Source: Streptomyces sp. NRRL F-6131 (GTDB lineage: Bacteria; Actinomycetota; Actinomycetes; Streptomycetales; Streptomycetaceae). From it: DNA of 14,370 nt. Where the stretch lies: NCBI GenBank assembly GCA_000719695.1, contig JOHN01000108.1, forward strand, positions 1 through 14,370, read 5' to 3'. Under the pieces are notes generated by a model. It was not told the origin of the DNA and made no database searches. It saw only the letters and a program-made list of their open reading frames with translations. A program made the position numbers and the translations under genes. How positions within the stretch are numbered: the first letter of the stretch is position 1; every line of letters starts with the position of its first letter. This document shows, piece after piece, positions 1 to 6,264 of the stretch.

Positions 1-40
1 CCGTCTCCCCGGCCCATTCCCCCATCGCCACAGAAACGAG

Positions 41-72
41 TCTGGCCCCACCGCTCCCGCGGCGGGGCCAGA
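41..72 (-). terminator. Hairpin terminator of the small minus-strand gene
   Basis: Two 14-base arms (41-54 and 59-72) pair around a four-base loop. The single mismatch on the plus strand becomes a G-U wobble when read as minus-strand RNA, so the stem is complete only in that direction. It lies 49 bases past the stop codon of the minus-strand gene at 121. The bases that follow on that strand (CTCGTTTCTG) are only mildly T-rich, as is usual in high-GC actinobacteria. Confidence 0.65.
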
Positions 73-120
73 ACCCAACATCTTCATCAGCGTTCTAGGG
101 CCCAGCCGGGCCGCCGGGCG

Positions 121-339
121 CTAGCCCGGGGCCGCGCCGTTGTCGGTGAGGTGGTCGTCGGCTTCGCGCCGGGCGAGGTCGCGCGAGCGCCGGGCCGGCG
201 AGAACCAGCCGCAGGTGCAGGTCGCGAAGCAGAAGGAACCGCGTTCGCTGATCGCGACACGGTGCTCGGGCATCCGGACGGCGCCGGGAACGGCCGGCAG
301 CTCACTGTGCACGTGGTTCACGGTAACGCGCCGGGCCAC
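121..339 (-). CDS. Small conserved hypothetical protein with a Cys-x3-Cys-x-Cys cluster
   Basis: This is a 72-codon frame, with GTG as the longest start at 339 and a second in-frame GTG at 321. No good ribosome-binding site precedes either, so the start is open. The central part (about residues 23-63) reads like a real protein: it is hydrophilic and has Cys37, Cys41 and Cys43, then a basic Arg-rich helix (ARRSRDLARREADDHL) ending in His63. Three cysteines plus a histidine could bind zinc, but this is inference. I recall similar short actinobacterial proteins with a CxCGW motif followed by an ARRSRDxAR helix, without known function. It is divergent from the lipoprotein gene at 468 and is followed by a hairpin at 41-72, which supports it as a transcribed unit. 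A competing frame at 87-305 is arginine/proline/serine-rich and looks like a shadow. Confidence 0.6.
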   Translation of the reverse strand: MARRVTVNHVHSELPAVPGAVRMPEHRVAISERGSFCFATCTCGWFSPARRSRDLARREADDHLTDNGAAPG

Positions 340-467
340 CGGCGCGCGACGCGCGGAACGCGCCGGGTTCCGCGTAACCGCTCACGCCCCAACTCGTTTG
401 CCCGGAAAGAGCTCTGCCCACCCCTGGTGGCCGGCGGGGCAGTCGGGCCCGAGGGGGTTTCGCGAGG

Positions 468-1385
468 ATGAAGATGACCGACCAGCAGCGCACCGGCCGG
501 ACGGTCGGACGGTCGGGCCGGCGCCTGCGGCCGGCGGCCCGGGCCGCCCTGCTCGCCGCCGTCCTGACCGGGGCGGCCGGACTGGCCGGCTGTTCGCCGG
601 ACGGTGCCGGGGGCGCCTCGGCCGACCAACGGGCGAGCAGCACCCCGGACCAGCTCGCCGCCGACCCGCTGACGGCGGTGCGCGGCACCGCCGACATCAC
701 CGGCCGCTCGGGCTCGGCGCACGTCGCCACCGAGCTGGTGACCGAGTCCGCCGACAAGAAGGCCGCCTTCACCGGCACCGGCGGCTACGACTACGTGAAG
801 CGGATCGGCCGGCTGGAGGTGCAGGTGCCGCCGGGCGCGGCGACCACCGGCAAGATCGTCGAGGTGCTCCTGCCCGGCACCGTCTACCTCCAGAACAGCG
901 GCGCCAAGGTGCCGGAGGGCAAGTGGGTCAAGCTGGACGTCCGCCAGCTGCCGGACGGCAACCTGGTCAGCGGCGGCGCCACCGACCCGGCCTCCGCCGC
1001 GGGCGCGCTGCGCGGGGCGCAGAAGGCCGAGCCGGTGGGCACCGAGACGGTCGACGGGGTCGCCCTGAAGCACTTCCGCGGCACCCTGGACCTCGCCAAG
1101 GCGGCCGACGCCACCGGCGGCCGGGGCGGGGACGGACTGCGGATGGGGGCTCAGACCTTCACCGTGAAGGAGGTCCCCTTCGACGTCTGGCTGGACGAGC
1201 AGGGCCGGCTGCACAAGGTGGTCGAGGTCTTCACCTTCGCCGGGGTGGCCGGCTCCAAGGAGGCGAAGGACCAGGTGAAGGTGGTCTCGACCACCACGCT
1301 GAGCGACTTCGGCGCACCGGTGGAGGCCGCCGAGCCGGCGGCCGCGGACATCTACGCCATGAAGCCCGGCGAGAGCCCGAAGTAG
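468..1385 (+). CDS. Secreted lipoprotein, LppX/LprAFG-like
   Basis: The 305-residue protein starts with an Arg-rich n-region (to about residue 25), a short hydrophobic core (26-40) and the lipobox LAGC, with Cys42 as the predicted lipidated residue. It should therefore be anchored to the outer face of the cell membrane. The mature part begins with a Gly/Ala/Ser linker. It continues with alternating beta-type segments and a VDGVALKHFRGTLDL stretch, resembling the LolA-fold LppX/LprG lipoproteins of actinobacteria, which bind lipids or act in the envelope. The fold assignment is by pattern, not by alignment. Two starts are possible: ATG at 468, with GAGGGGG at 451-457, or ATG at 474, with GAGG at 464-467 and a six-base gap. 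The second has the better spacing and would remove two residues. The gene stands alone, followed by a hairpin at 1441-1472. Confidence 0.8.
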   Translation: MKMTDQQRTGRTVGRSGRRLRPAARAALLAAVLTGAAGLAGCSPDGAGGASADQRASSTPDQLAADPLTAVRGTADITGRSGSAHVATELVTESADKKAAFTGTGGYDYVKRIGRLEVQVPPGAATTGKIVEVLLPGTVYLQNSGAKVPEGKWVKLDVRQLPDGNLVSGGATDPASAAGALRGAQKAEPVGTETVDGVALKHFRGTLDLAKAADATGGRGGDGLRMGAQTFTVKEVPFDVWLDEQGRLHKVVEVFTFAGVAGSKEAKDQVKVVSTTTLSDFGAPVEAAEPAAADIYAMKPGESPK

Positions 1386-1440
1386 CGCGCCGCGGGCGGC
1401 TCGGCGCCGGACGCCGCGGGGGCGAGGGAGGCCGCCGGTC

Positions 1441-1472
1441 CGGGTGGGCCCGGGAGTCCCGGATCCCACCCG
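1441..1472 (+). terminator. Terminator hairpin after the lipoprotein gene
   Basis: Outer arms CGGGTGGG (1441-1448) and CCCACCCG (1465-1472) enclose an inner stem CCGGG/CCCGG (1450-1454 with 1458-1462) and a three-base loop. A small internal loop separates the two stems. TTTC follows directly. It lies 56 bases after the stop at 1385, a normal place for an intrinsic terminator. Confidence 0.6.
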
Positions 1473-1491
1473 TTTCGGCGGCGCCGAGATG

Positions 1492-1533
1492 GCCCGTCCG
1501 TGCCATGTGGACGGGCTCCGAAGTGCCTAGGCT
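1492..1533 (+). promoter_or_regulatory. Candidate promoter with overlapping inverted repeat
   Basis: TAGGCT at 1528-1533 is a good match to the actinobacterial -10 consensus. There is no convincing -35 at normal spacing (TGGACG at 1508 is only 14 bases away). A perfect 8-base inverted repeat, GCCCGTCC (1492-1499) and GGACGGGC (1509-1516), covers the -35 area and could be an operator. It would serve the small gene starting near 1587, giving a leader of about 45-50 bases. Promoter and operator are both inferred. Confidence 0.35.
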
Positions 1534-1586
1534 GGACGTCGGGTGGCTGCCGCCCGGGCTGGCGAGGCGCTGAAGGGGTGGTGCAG

Positions 1587-1787
1587 GTGATGGCGTCCAC
1601 GGGCGGCCGCGGCGGCGGCCACGACGACGCGGCCCTCGACGAGATCGACCTGGCCGGCGAGCTGATGATCGCCGCCACGGCCAGCAGCGGCGACCGGCTG
1701 CCGACCGAGCGGATCGACGAGGTGCTGCTCGACCGGCCCGACGGCAGTCCGGCCACTGGACCGGCCCGGGGGCCGCGGGAGCCGTAG
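1587..1787 (+). CDS. Small conserved hypothetical protein (about 66 aa)
   Basis: The conserved-looking core is ALDEIDLAGELMIAATAS followed by LPTERIDEVL, an acidic amphipathic helix pair. I recall this pattern in short streptomycete proteins of unknown function. The C-terminal 18 residues are Pro/Gly/Arg-rich and probably disordered. GAAGGGG at 1572-1578 sits eight bases before GTG 1587 and eleven before ATG 1590. GTG 1578 and GTG 1581 are also in frame, so the exact start is uncertain. A TAGGCT promoter element lies upstream. The gene converges on csoR, whose stop lies 67 bases beyond its own. No enzymatic motif, signal peptide or membrane segment is visible, and I assign no function. Confidence 0.6.
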   Translation: MMASTGGRGGGHDDAALDEIDLAGELMIAATASSGDRLPTERIDEVLLDRPDGSPATGPARGPREP

Positions 1788-1806
1788 GGCCTGCGGCACC
1801 GGCCGC

Positions 1807-1823
1807 CCGGGGACGGGCCCCGG
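1807..1823. terminator. Weak hairpin between convergent genes
   Basis: CCGGGG (1807-1812) pairs with CCCCGG (1818-1823) across a five-base loop, in the 67-base gap between the convergent small gene and csoR. No T-tract follows on either strand. Next to it, the 11-mer CACGGGTCAGC occurs twice, at 1834-1844 and 1849-1859; the second copy overlaps the csoR stop. A weak shared terminator is the most likely reading. Confidence 0.3.
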
Positions 1824-1854
1824 ACCAGCCGGACACGGGTCAGCCGCGCACGGG

Positions 1855-2247
1855 TCAGCTGCGCAGCAGCCGGGCGATCGCCGCGGTGGCCTCGGCGACC
1901 TTGGCGTCCAGCTCGGCGCCGCCCTCCTCGGCGGCCGCCGCGACGCAGTGCCGCAGGTGCTCCTCCAGCAGCGAGAGCGCGAAGGACTGGAGGGCCTTGG
2001 TGCTGGCCGAGACCTGGGTGAGCACGTCGATGCAGTAGACGTCCTCGTCGACCATCCGCTGGAGGCCGCGGATCTGGCCCTCGATCCGGCGCAGCCGCTT
2101 GAGGTGGGCGTCCTTCTGCGCGCTGTACCCGTGCGGCCCGTGGGCGGCGTGGCCGGTGTCCGGGGCGTCCTGGGGGGCTGCGTGCTCGCCGTGCGGTTCC
2201 GCCCCGGGCGCCTGCTCCGGCTCGGTGCGCGCTTGCGTGGTGGTCAT
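1855..2247 (-). CDS. csoR: CsoR-family copper-sensing transcriptional repressor
   Basis: This 130-residue all-helical protein belongs to the CsoR/RcnR (DUF156) family. The signature HLKRLRRIEGQIRGLQRMV (residues 48-66) is followed by the metal ligands Cys72 (in YCIDVLTQ), His97 and Cys101 (in EEHLRHC). That C-H-C set is typical of Cu(I)-sensing CsoR rather than nickel-sensing RcnR or persulfide-sensing CstR. Family members repress copper export and chaperone genes and release DNA on binding Cu(I). Residues 19-40 form an extension before the first helix with four histidines among 22 residues. ATG 2247 is chosen because AAGG lies eight bases upstream and the longer frame to 2403 is Arg/Pro-rich shadow. 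No copA- or copZ-like gene is in the window, so its targets must be elsewhere or be itself. It is divergent from the phosphate operon. Confidence 0.93.
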   Translation of the reverse strand: MTTTQARTEPEQAPGAEPHGEHAAPQDAPDTGHAAHGPHGYSAQKDAHLKRLRRIEGQIRGLQRMVDEDVYCIDVLTQVSASTKALQSFALSLLEEHLRHCVAAAAEEGGAELDAKVAEATAAIARLLRS

Positions 2248-2298
2248 CGGCCCGCCTTCGTCTGAGTGCCTGGGTGGCTGCGTCGGCCTCCAGTGTCC

Positions 2299-2339
2299 AA
2301 CACCCGGGCCCGTCGTGGTGTTCCTCCGGCGCCGCCGGA
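2299..2339. promoter_or_regulatory. Two dyads upstream of csoR, candidate operators
   Basis: AACACC (2299-2304) and GGTGTT (2317-2322) form a perfect dyad with a 12-base spacer, about 52 bases upstream of the csoR start. Immediately beyond it, TCCGGCG and CGCCGGA (2325-2339) form a second perfect dyad around one central base. These are plausible autoregulatory sites. They do not resemble the TACCC...GGGTA type I associate with CsoR operators, so the binding protein is unknown. Confidence 0.3.
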
Positions 2340-2494
2340 CGGGAGCGGTGCGGGCCCGCCGCGGTTCCCCCGTCCGGGGAACACCCCGCTGTTCCGCCCG
2401 CACGGCAGGGGCGATCCGGGCGAGGTTCCGTCAGACTGGGGTCTCACGCCCGCATCTGTGGTGCGGACCGGAACGCTGCTGCGGCAGCCGAACG

Positions 2495-2519
2495 GAAGAG
2501 GAGGTTCCGACTCCTCTTC
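2495..2519. promoter_or_regulatory. 9-bp perfect dyad upstream of the pit operon promoter
   Basis: GAAGAGGAG (2495-2503) and CTCCTCTTC (2511-2519) are exact inverted repeats around a seven-base loop, 11 bases before the candidate -35 of the DUF47-pit operon. No plus-strand gene ends upstream, so a terminator is unlikely and an operator is the better guess. The rest of the 349-base csoR/DUF47 gap shows no gene on either strand. Confidence 0.35.
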
Positions 2520-2530
2520 GGCCACCCCGT

Positions 2531-2561
2531 TTGCGCGAACGCGCTCGGTTGCACCTAGCAT
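2531..2561 (+). promoter_or_regulatory. Candidate promoter of the DUF47-pit operon
   Basis: TTGCGC (2531-2536) and TAGCAT (2556-2561) are separated by 19 bases, at the long end of the normal range. They lie 35 bases upstream of the GTG start at 2597. A lone GTTCAGT at 2563-2569 is not repeated, so I see no PHO box here. Confidence 0.45.
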
Positions 2562-2596
2562 CGTTCAGTCCCCTACCCCGCACATCGGAGATTTCC

Positions 2597-3217
2597 GTGC
2601 GTTTTAGCCTGACCCCGAAGGAGACGAGTTTCTACGACATGTTCGCCGCCGCCGCGGAGAACCTGGTCGTGGGCTCGAAGCTCCTGCTGGAACTGCTGGG
2701 ATCAGACGTGTCGGCCCGCGCGGAGATCGTCGAGCGCATGCGCGCCGCCGAGCACGCCGGAGACGACACCACCCATGCGATCTTCCACCAGCTGAACTCG
2801 TCCTTCATCACGCCCTTCGACCGCGAGGACATCTACAACCTCGCCTCGTCGCTGGACGACATCATGGACTTCATGGAGGAGGCGGTCGACCTGGTCGTCC
2901 TCTATGACATCCAGACCCTGCCGAAGGGCATCGAGCAGCAGATCGAGGTCCTGGCCCGCGCCGCCGAGCTCACCGCCGAGGCGATGCCGAACCTGCGGAG
3001 CATGTCCAACCTGACCGAGTACTGGATCGAGGTCAACCGACTCGAGAACCAGGCCGACCAGATCCACCGCAAGCTGCTCGCCCACCTGTTCTCCGGCCAG
3101 TACGAGGCCATCGAGGTGCTCAAGCTCAAGCAGGTCGTGGACGTCCTCGAACAGGCCGCGGACGCCTTCGAGCACGTCGCCAACACGGTGGAGACCATCG
3201 CGGTCAAGGAGTCCTGA
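2597..3217 (+). CDS. DUF47 (PhoU-like) phosphate transport accessory protein
   Basis: This 206-residue, highly charged helical protein belongs to the DUF47/PhoU_div family. Recognisable blocks are the N-terminal FSLTPKETSFYDMFAAAAENL, the central FHQLNSSFITPFDREDIYNL (about residues 69-88) with the acidic LDDIMDFMEEAVDLV after it, and the C-terminal LKQVVDVLEQAADAFEHVANTVE. Family members fold like PhoU helical bundles with acidic metal-binding patches. They are encoded next to Pit permeases, whose activity they are thought to modulate. The GTG at 2597 is chosen because CGGAG lies six bases upstream and the frame before it is shadow. Five bases separate it from the permease gene, whose ribosome site (AAGGAG, 3207-3212) lies inside this gene, so the two are surely co-transcribed and probably translationally coupled. 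It acts in the cytoplasm. Confidence 0.92.
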   Translation: MRFSLTPKETSFYDMFAAAAENLVVGSKLLLELLGSDVSARAEIVERMRAAEHAGDDTTHAIFHQLNSSFITPFDREDIYNLASSLDDIMDFMEEAVDLVVLYDIQTLPKGIEQQIEVLARAAELTAEAMPNLRSMSNLTEYWIEVNRLENQADQIHRKLLAHLFSGQYEAIEVLKLKQVVDVLEQAADAFEHVANTVETIAVKES

Positions 3218-3222
3218 CCCCC

Positions 3223-4221
3223 GTGGACATGGCAGCACTCATCGCCGTCATCGGCGTTGCGTTCTTCTTCACCTACACCAACGGCTTCCACGACTCGGCC
3301 AACGCGATCGCCACCTCGGTCTCCACCCGGGCGCTGACGCCCCGGGCGGCGCTGGCGATGGCCGCGGTGATGAACCTGGCCGGCGCCTTCCTGGGCAGCG
3401 GGGTGGCGCACACCGTCTCCAAGGGCATCATCGAGACCCCGACCGGCAACCAGGGGATGGCGATCCTGTTCGCCGCACTGGTCGGCGCGATCGCCTGGAA
3501 CCTCGTCACCTGGTACTTCGGCCTGCCGTCCTCCTCCTCGCACGCGCTGTTCGGCGGCATGGTCGGGGCGGCGCTGGCCGGCGGCACCGAGGTGATCTGG
3601 AGCGGCGTCATCGACAAGATCATCATTCCGATGATCGTCTCGCCGGTGGTCGGTCTGGTCGGCGGCTTCCTGGTCATGCTGGCGATCCTCTGGATCTTCC
3701 GCCGGGCCAACCCGCACCGGGCCAAGCGCAACTTCCGGGTCGCGCAGACCGCCTCGGCCGCCGCGATGGCACTGGCGCACGGCCTCCAGGACGCGCAGAA
3801 GACCATGGGCATCGTGGTCCTGGCCCTCACCATCTCGGGCCACGAGAACACCGGCGACCCGATCCCGGTCTGGGTGAAGATCTCCTGCGCGACCATGCTC
3901 TCGCTGGGCACCTACGCCGGTGGCTGGCGGATCATGCGGACCCTCGGCCGGAAGATCATCGAGCTCGACCCGCCGCAGGGCTTCGCCGCCGAGGCCACCG
4001 CCTCGGCCGTCATGTACATCACGTCGTTCGTCTTCAAGGCGCCGATCTCCACCACCCACGTGATCACCTCGGCGATCATGGGCGCGGGCGCCACCAAGCG
4101 GATCCGCGCGGTGCGCTGGGGCGTCGCGAAGAACATCGTGCTCGGCTGGTTCATCACGATGCCGGCGGCCGCGATCGTCGCGGCGCTGGTGTACTGGTTC
4201 GTCCACCTGTTCTGGGGCTGA
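3223..4221 (+). CDS. pit: Low-affinity inorganic phosphate transporter, Pit/PHO4 family
   Basis: This 332-residue polytopic membrane protein belongs to the PHO4 family, which imports phosphate, probably as a metal-phosphate complex with protons. The family's internal duplication is visible. GFHDSANAIAT (21-31) is mirrored by HGLQDAQKTMG (186-196), and GLPSSSSHAL (100-109) by APISTTHVIT (273-282). It is shorter than E. coli PitA (about 500 residues) because the central cytoplasmic loop is short, which is normal for actinobacterial Pit proteins. The start is GTG 3223, with AAGGAG ten bases upstream; ATG 3229 is an alternative losing two residues. It is the second gene of the operon with the DUF47 protein. 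By size and neighbours it matches what I remember as pitH1 of S. coelicolor. A strong terminator follows. Confidence 0.95.
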   Translation: MDMAALIAVIGVAFFFTYTNGFHDSANAIATSVSTRALTPRAALAMAAVMNLAGAFLGSGVAHTVSKGIIETPTGNQGMAILFAALVGAIAWNLVTWYFGLPSSSSHALFGGMVGAALAGGTEVIWSGVIDKIIIPMIVSPVVGLVGGFLVMLAILWIFRRANPHRAKRNFRVAQTASAAAMALAHGLQDAQKTMGIVVLALTISGHENTGDPIPVWVKISCATMLSLGTYAGGWRIMRTLGRKIIELDPPQGFAAEATASAVMYITSFVFKAPISTTHVITSAIMGAGATKRIRAVRWGVAKNIVLGWFITMPAAAIVAALVYWFVHLFWG

Positions 4222-4243
4222 CCGGCCGCGGACGTCCGGACGC

Positions 4244-4284
4244 GGAAGGGCCCGCCCCCCACATCTCGGGGGGCGGGCCCTTCT
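4244..4284. terminator. Strong bidirectional terminator between pit and pstB
   Basis: A perfect 15-bp stem (4246-4260 with 4268-4282) encloses a seven-base loop. It is extended by one G-C pair and one wobble pair. It lies 22 bases after the pit stop and about 80 bases after the pstB stop, so it can end both convergent operons. A-rich bases flank one side and T-rich bases the other. The rest of the 4222-4365 gap holds no gene. Confidence 0.85.
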
Positions 4285-4365
4285 CATGCTCCGCGGCGGC
4301 ACCGCCATGCAGCACCACGGAGCAGCTCTGTCGTCCGCCGCCCGCGACCGGTCGGCGGGTGCCGA

Positions 4366-5142
4366 TCAGCCGAAGCGACCGGAGATGTAGTCCTCGGTCG
4401 CCTGCACCGACGGGTTGGAGAAGATCCGCTGGGTGTCGTCCAGCTCGATCAGCTTGCCCGGCTGCCCGACGCCGGCCAGGTTGAAGAAGGCGGTGCGGTC
4501 GCTGACGCGGGCCGCCTGCTGCATGTTGTGGGTCACGATGACGATGGTGAACTGGGACTTCAGCTCGCCGATCAGGTCCTCGATGGCGAGGGTCGAGATC
4601 GGGTCGAGGGCCGAGCAGGGCTCGTCCATCAGCAGGACCTGCGGCTCGACCGCGATGGCGCGGGCGATGCAGAGGCGCTGCTGCTGGCCGCCGGAGAGGC
4701 CGGCGCCCGGCTTGTTCAGCCGGTCCTTGACCTCGTTCCAGAGGTTGGCGCCCTGGAGGGACTTCTCCACCACGCCGTCCAGCACGGACTTCTTGCGCAC
4801 GCCCGAGAGCTTCAGGCCGGCGACCACGTTGTCGTAGATCGACATGGTCGGGAACGGGTTCGGGCGCTGGAACACCATGCCGACCGAGCGGCGGACGGCG
4901 ACCGGGTCGACGGCGGAGCCGTACAGGTTCTCGTCGTCCAGGAGCACCTTGCCCTCGACGCGGGCGCCGGGGATCACCTCGTGCATCCGGTTGAGGGTCC
5001 GCAGGAAGGTCGACTTGCCGCAGCCGGAGGGACCGATGAAGGCCGTCACCGAGCGGGGTTCGATGGCCATCGAGATGTCCTCGATCGCCTTGGTGGAGCC
5101 GTAGTAGGCGGACAGTCCGCTGACGTCGATGCGCTTGGCCAT
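4366..5142 (-). CDS. pstB: Phosphate ABC transporter ATP-binding protein PstB
   Basis: This 258-residue ATPase of the high-affinity phosphate importer sits on the cytoplasmic face and drives transport through PstC-PstA. All ABC motifs are intact: Walker [10 protein letters not shown] (37-45), Q-loop Gln92 in FQRPNPFP, signature LSGGQQQR (149-156), Walker B VLLMDEP (169-175), D-loop SALDP (177-181) and switch His205 in VTHN. The [16 protein letters not shown] stretch and the [12 protein letters not shown] form are typical of PstB and separate it from other ABC families. Length is standard. The start ATG 5142 is preceded by a GA-rich but weak ribosome site. It is the last gene of the operon, 45 bases after pstA, with no promoter visible in the gap, and ends before the terminator at 4244-4284. 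Confidence 0.97.
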   Translation of the reverse strand: MAKRIDVSGLSAYYGSTKAIEDISMAIEPRSVTAFIGPSGCGKSTFLRTLNRMHEVIPGARVEGKVLLDDENLYGSAVDPVAVRRSVGMVFQRPNPFPTMSIYDNVVAGLKLSGVRKKSVLDGVVEKSLQGANLWNEVKDRLNKPGAGLSGGQQQRLCIARAIAVEPQVLLMDEPCSALDPISTLAIEDLIGELKSQFTIVIVTHNMQQAARVSDRTAFFNLAGVGQPGKLIELDDTQRIFSNPSVQATEDYISGRFG

Positions 5143-5187
5143 GATCGTTCGTCTTCTCTCAGTCTTCGTCGTACGTCAGTCGGTCGC

Positions 5188-6264
5188 TCAGTGTCCGGCC
5201 TTGGGGGAGCGCCAGCGCGCGATGCCCCGGGCGATGAGGTTGAGCCCCATCACGAAGGCGATCAGCACGAGCGCGGCACCCCAGGCGCGGGCGTAGCCGT
5301 AGTCGTTGTTCACCACGGCGTACTGCTGCCAGATGTACATCGGCAGCGACTGCTGCGGTCCGTCGAACGGGTTGTTGTTGATGTAGGCAGCGCCGAAGAC
5401 CAGCAGCATCACCGGGGCGGTCTCACCCGTGATGCGGGCGACCGCGAGCATCACACCGGTGGTGATGCCGCCGATGGCGGTGGGGAGGACGATCCGGAGG
5501 ATCGTCTTCCACTTCGGCACACCGAGCGCGTACGACGCCTCGCGCAGCTCGTTCGGGACGAGCTTGAGCATCTCCTCGGTGGAGCGCACCACGACCGGCA
5601 GCATCAGGATGGCCAGCGCGAGGCTGCCCGAGAAGCCGGAGTAGTTGAAGCCGAGGGCGAGGTTCCACACGGACAGGACGAACAGGCCGGCGACGATCGA
5701 CGGGACACCCGTCATGACGTCGACGAAGAAGGTGACCGCCTTGGCGAGCGTGCCGCGGCCGTACTCGACCAGGTAGACGGCGGTCAGCAGACCGATCGGG
5801 GCGGCCATCAGGGTGGCCAGCAGGACCTGCTCCAGGGTGCCGATCAGCGCGTGGTAGATGCCGCCGCCGGGACCCGCGGAGCGCACGCCCATCATGGAGT
5901 GCGTCAGGAAGTTGCCGTCCACGACGCCGATGCCCTGCTGGACCGTGTAGAAGGTCAGCGCGAGCAGCGGGACGACGGCCAGGATGAAGGCGACCCAGAC
6001 CACCGAGGTGGCGAGCCGGTCCTTGGCCTGCCGGCGGCCCTCGACCTGCGCCGAGAGCACGTAGCCGATGAGCACGAAGAGGATCGCGGAGATCAGGCCC
6101 CACTGGAGCTTGCTCTCCAGGCCGCCGACCGCGCCGATGCCGCAGCCGAGGGCGATCGAGCCGGCGGCCACGGCGGCCGGGGCCCACGTGGGCAGTCGGT
6201 TGGCGGTCAGCGTGCGGCCGACCGGGCGGGCGTCCGCCGGAACGGACGTGGTCGCGGCGCTCAT
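5188..6264 (-). CDS. pstA: Phosphate ABC transporter permease PstA
   Basis: This 358-residue membrane permease subunit pairs with PstC. The C-terminal two thirds carry the family permease domain, including the EAA loop LREASYALGVPKWKTILRIV (240-259) that contacts PstB and the conserved RITGETAPV (277-285). The N-terminal part is about 60 residues longer than E. coli PstA (296 residues). It has two extra hydrophobic stretches (about 27-47 and 55-72) before the usual first helix near 88-106; I believe such extensions are common in actinobacteria. The start ATG 6264 overlaps the pstC stop in an ATGA arrangement, with AAGGAG eight bases upstream, so translation is probably coupled. The last residues are RWRSPKAGH. 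Confidence 0.97.
   Translation of the reverse strand: MSAATTSVPADARPVGRTLTANRLPTWAPAAVAAGSIALGCGIGAVGGLESKLQWGLISAILFVLIGYVLSAQVEGRRQAKDRLATSVVWVAFILAVVPLLALTFYTVQQGIGVVDGNFLTHSMMGVRSAGPGGGIYHALIGTLEQVLLATLMAAPIGLLTAVYLVEYGRGTLAKAVTFFVDVMTGVPSIVAGLFVLSVWNLALGFNYSGFSGSLALAILMLPVVVRSTEEMLKLVPNELREASYALGVPKWKTILRIVLPTAIGGITTGVMLAVARITGETAPVMLLVFGAAYINNNPFDGPQQSLPMYIWQQYAVVNNDYGYARAWGAALVLIAFVMGLNLIARGIARWRSPKAGH

Noticed and set aside
398..460. Promoter for the lipoprotein gene in the divergent gap (340-467)
   Set aside because: TTGCCC at 398-403 has no acceptable -10 at 16-19 bases, so no promoter could be supported.
140..1573. 477-codon plus-strand open frame
   Set aside because: It overlaps the lipoprotein gene in another frame and encodes Arg/Gly-rich nonsense. 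The lipoprotein frame has a proper signal peptide and lipobox.
2563..2583. GTTCAGT as a PHO box for the pit operon
   Set aside because: There is only one half-site; the next 11 bases do not repeat it, and it lies downstream of the likely -10.
2902..4308. 468-codon minus-strand open frame
   Set aside because: It is antisense to the DUF47-pit operon and His/Arg/Asp-rich. The plus-strand products are clear family members.
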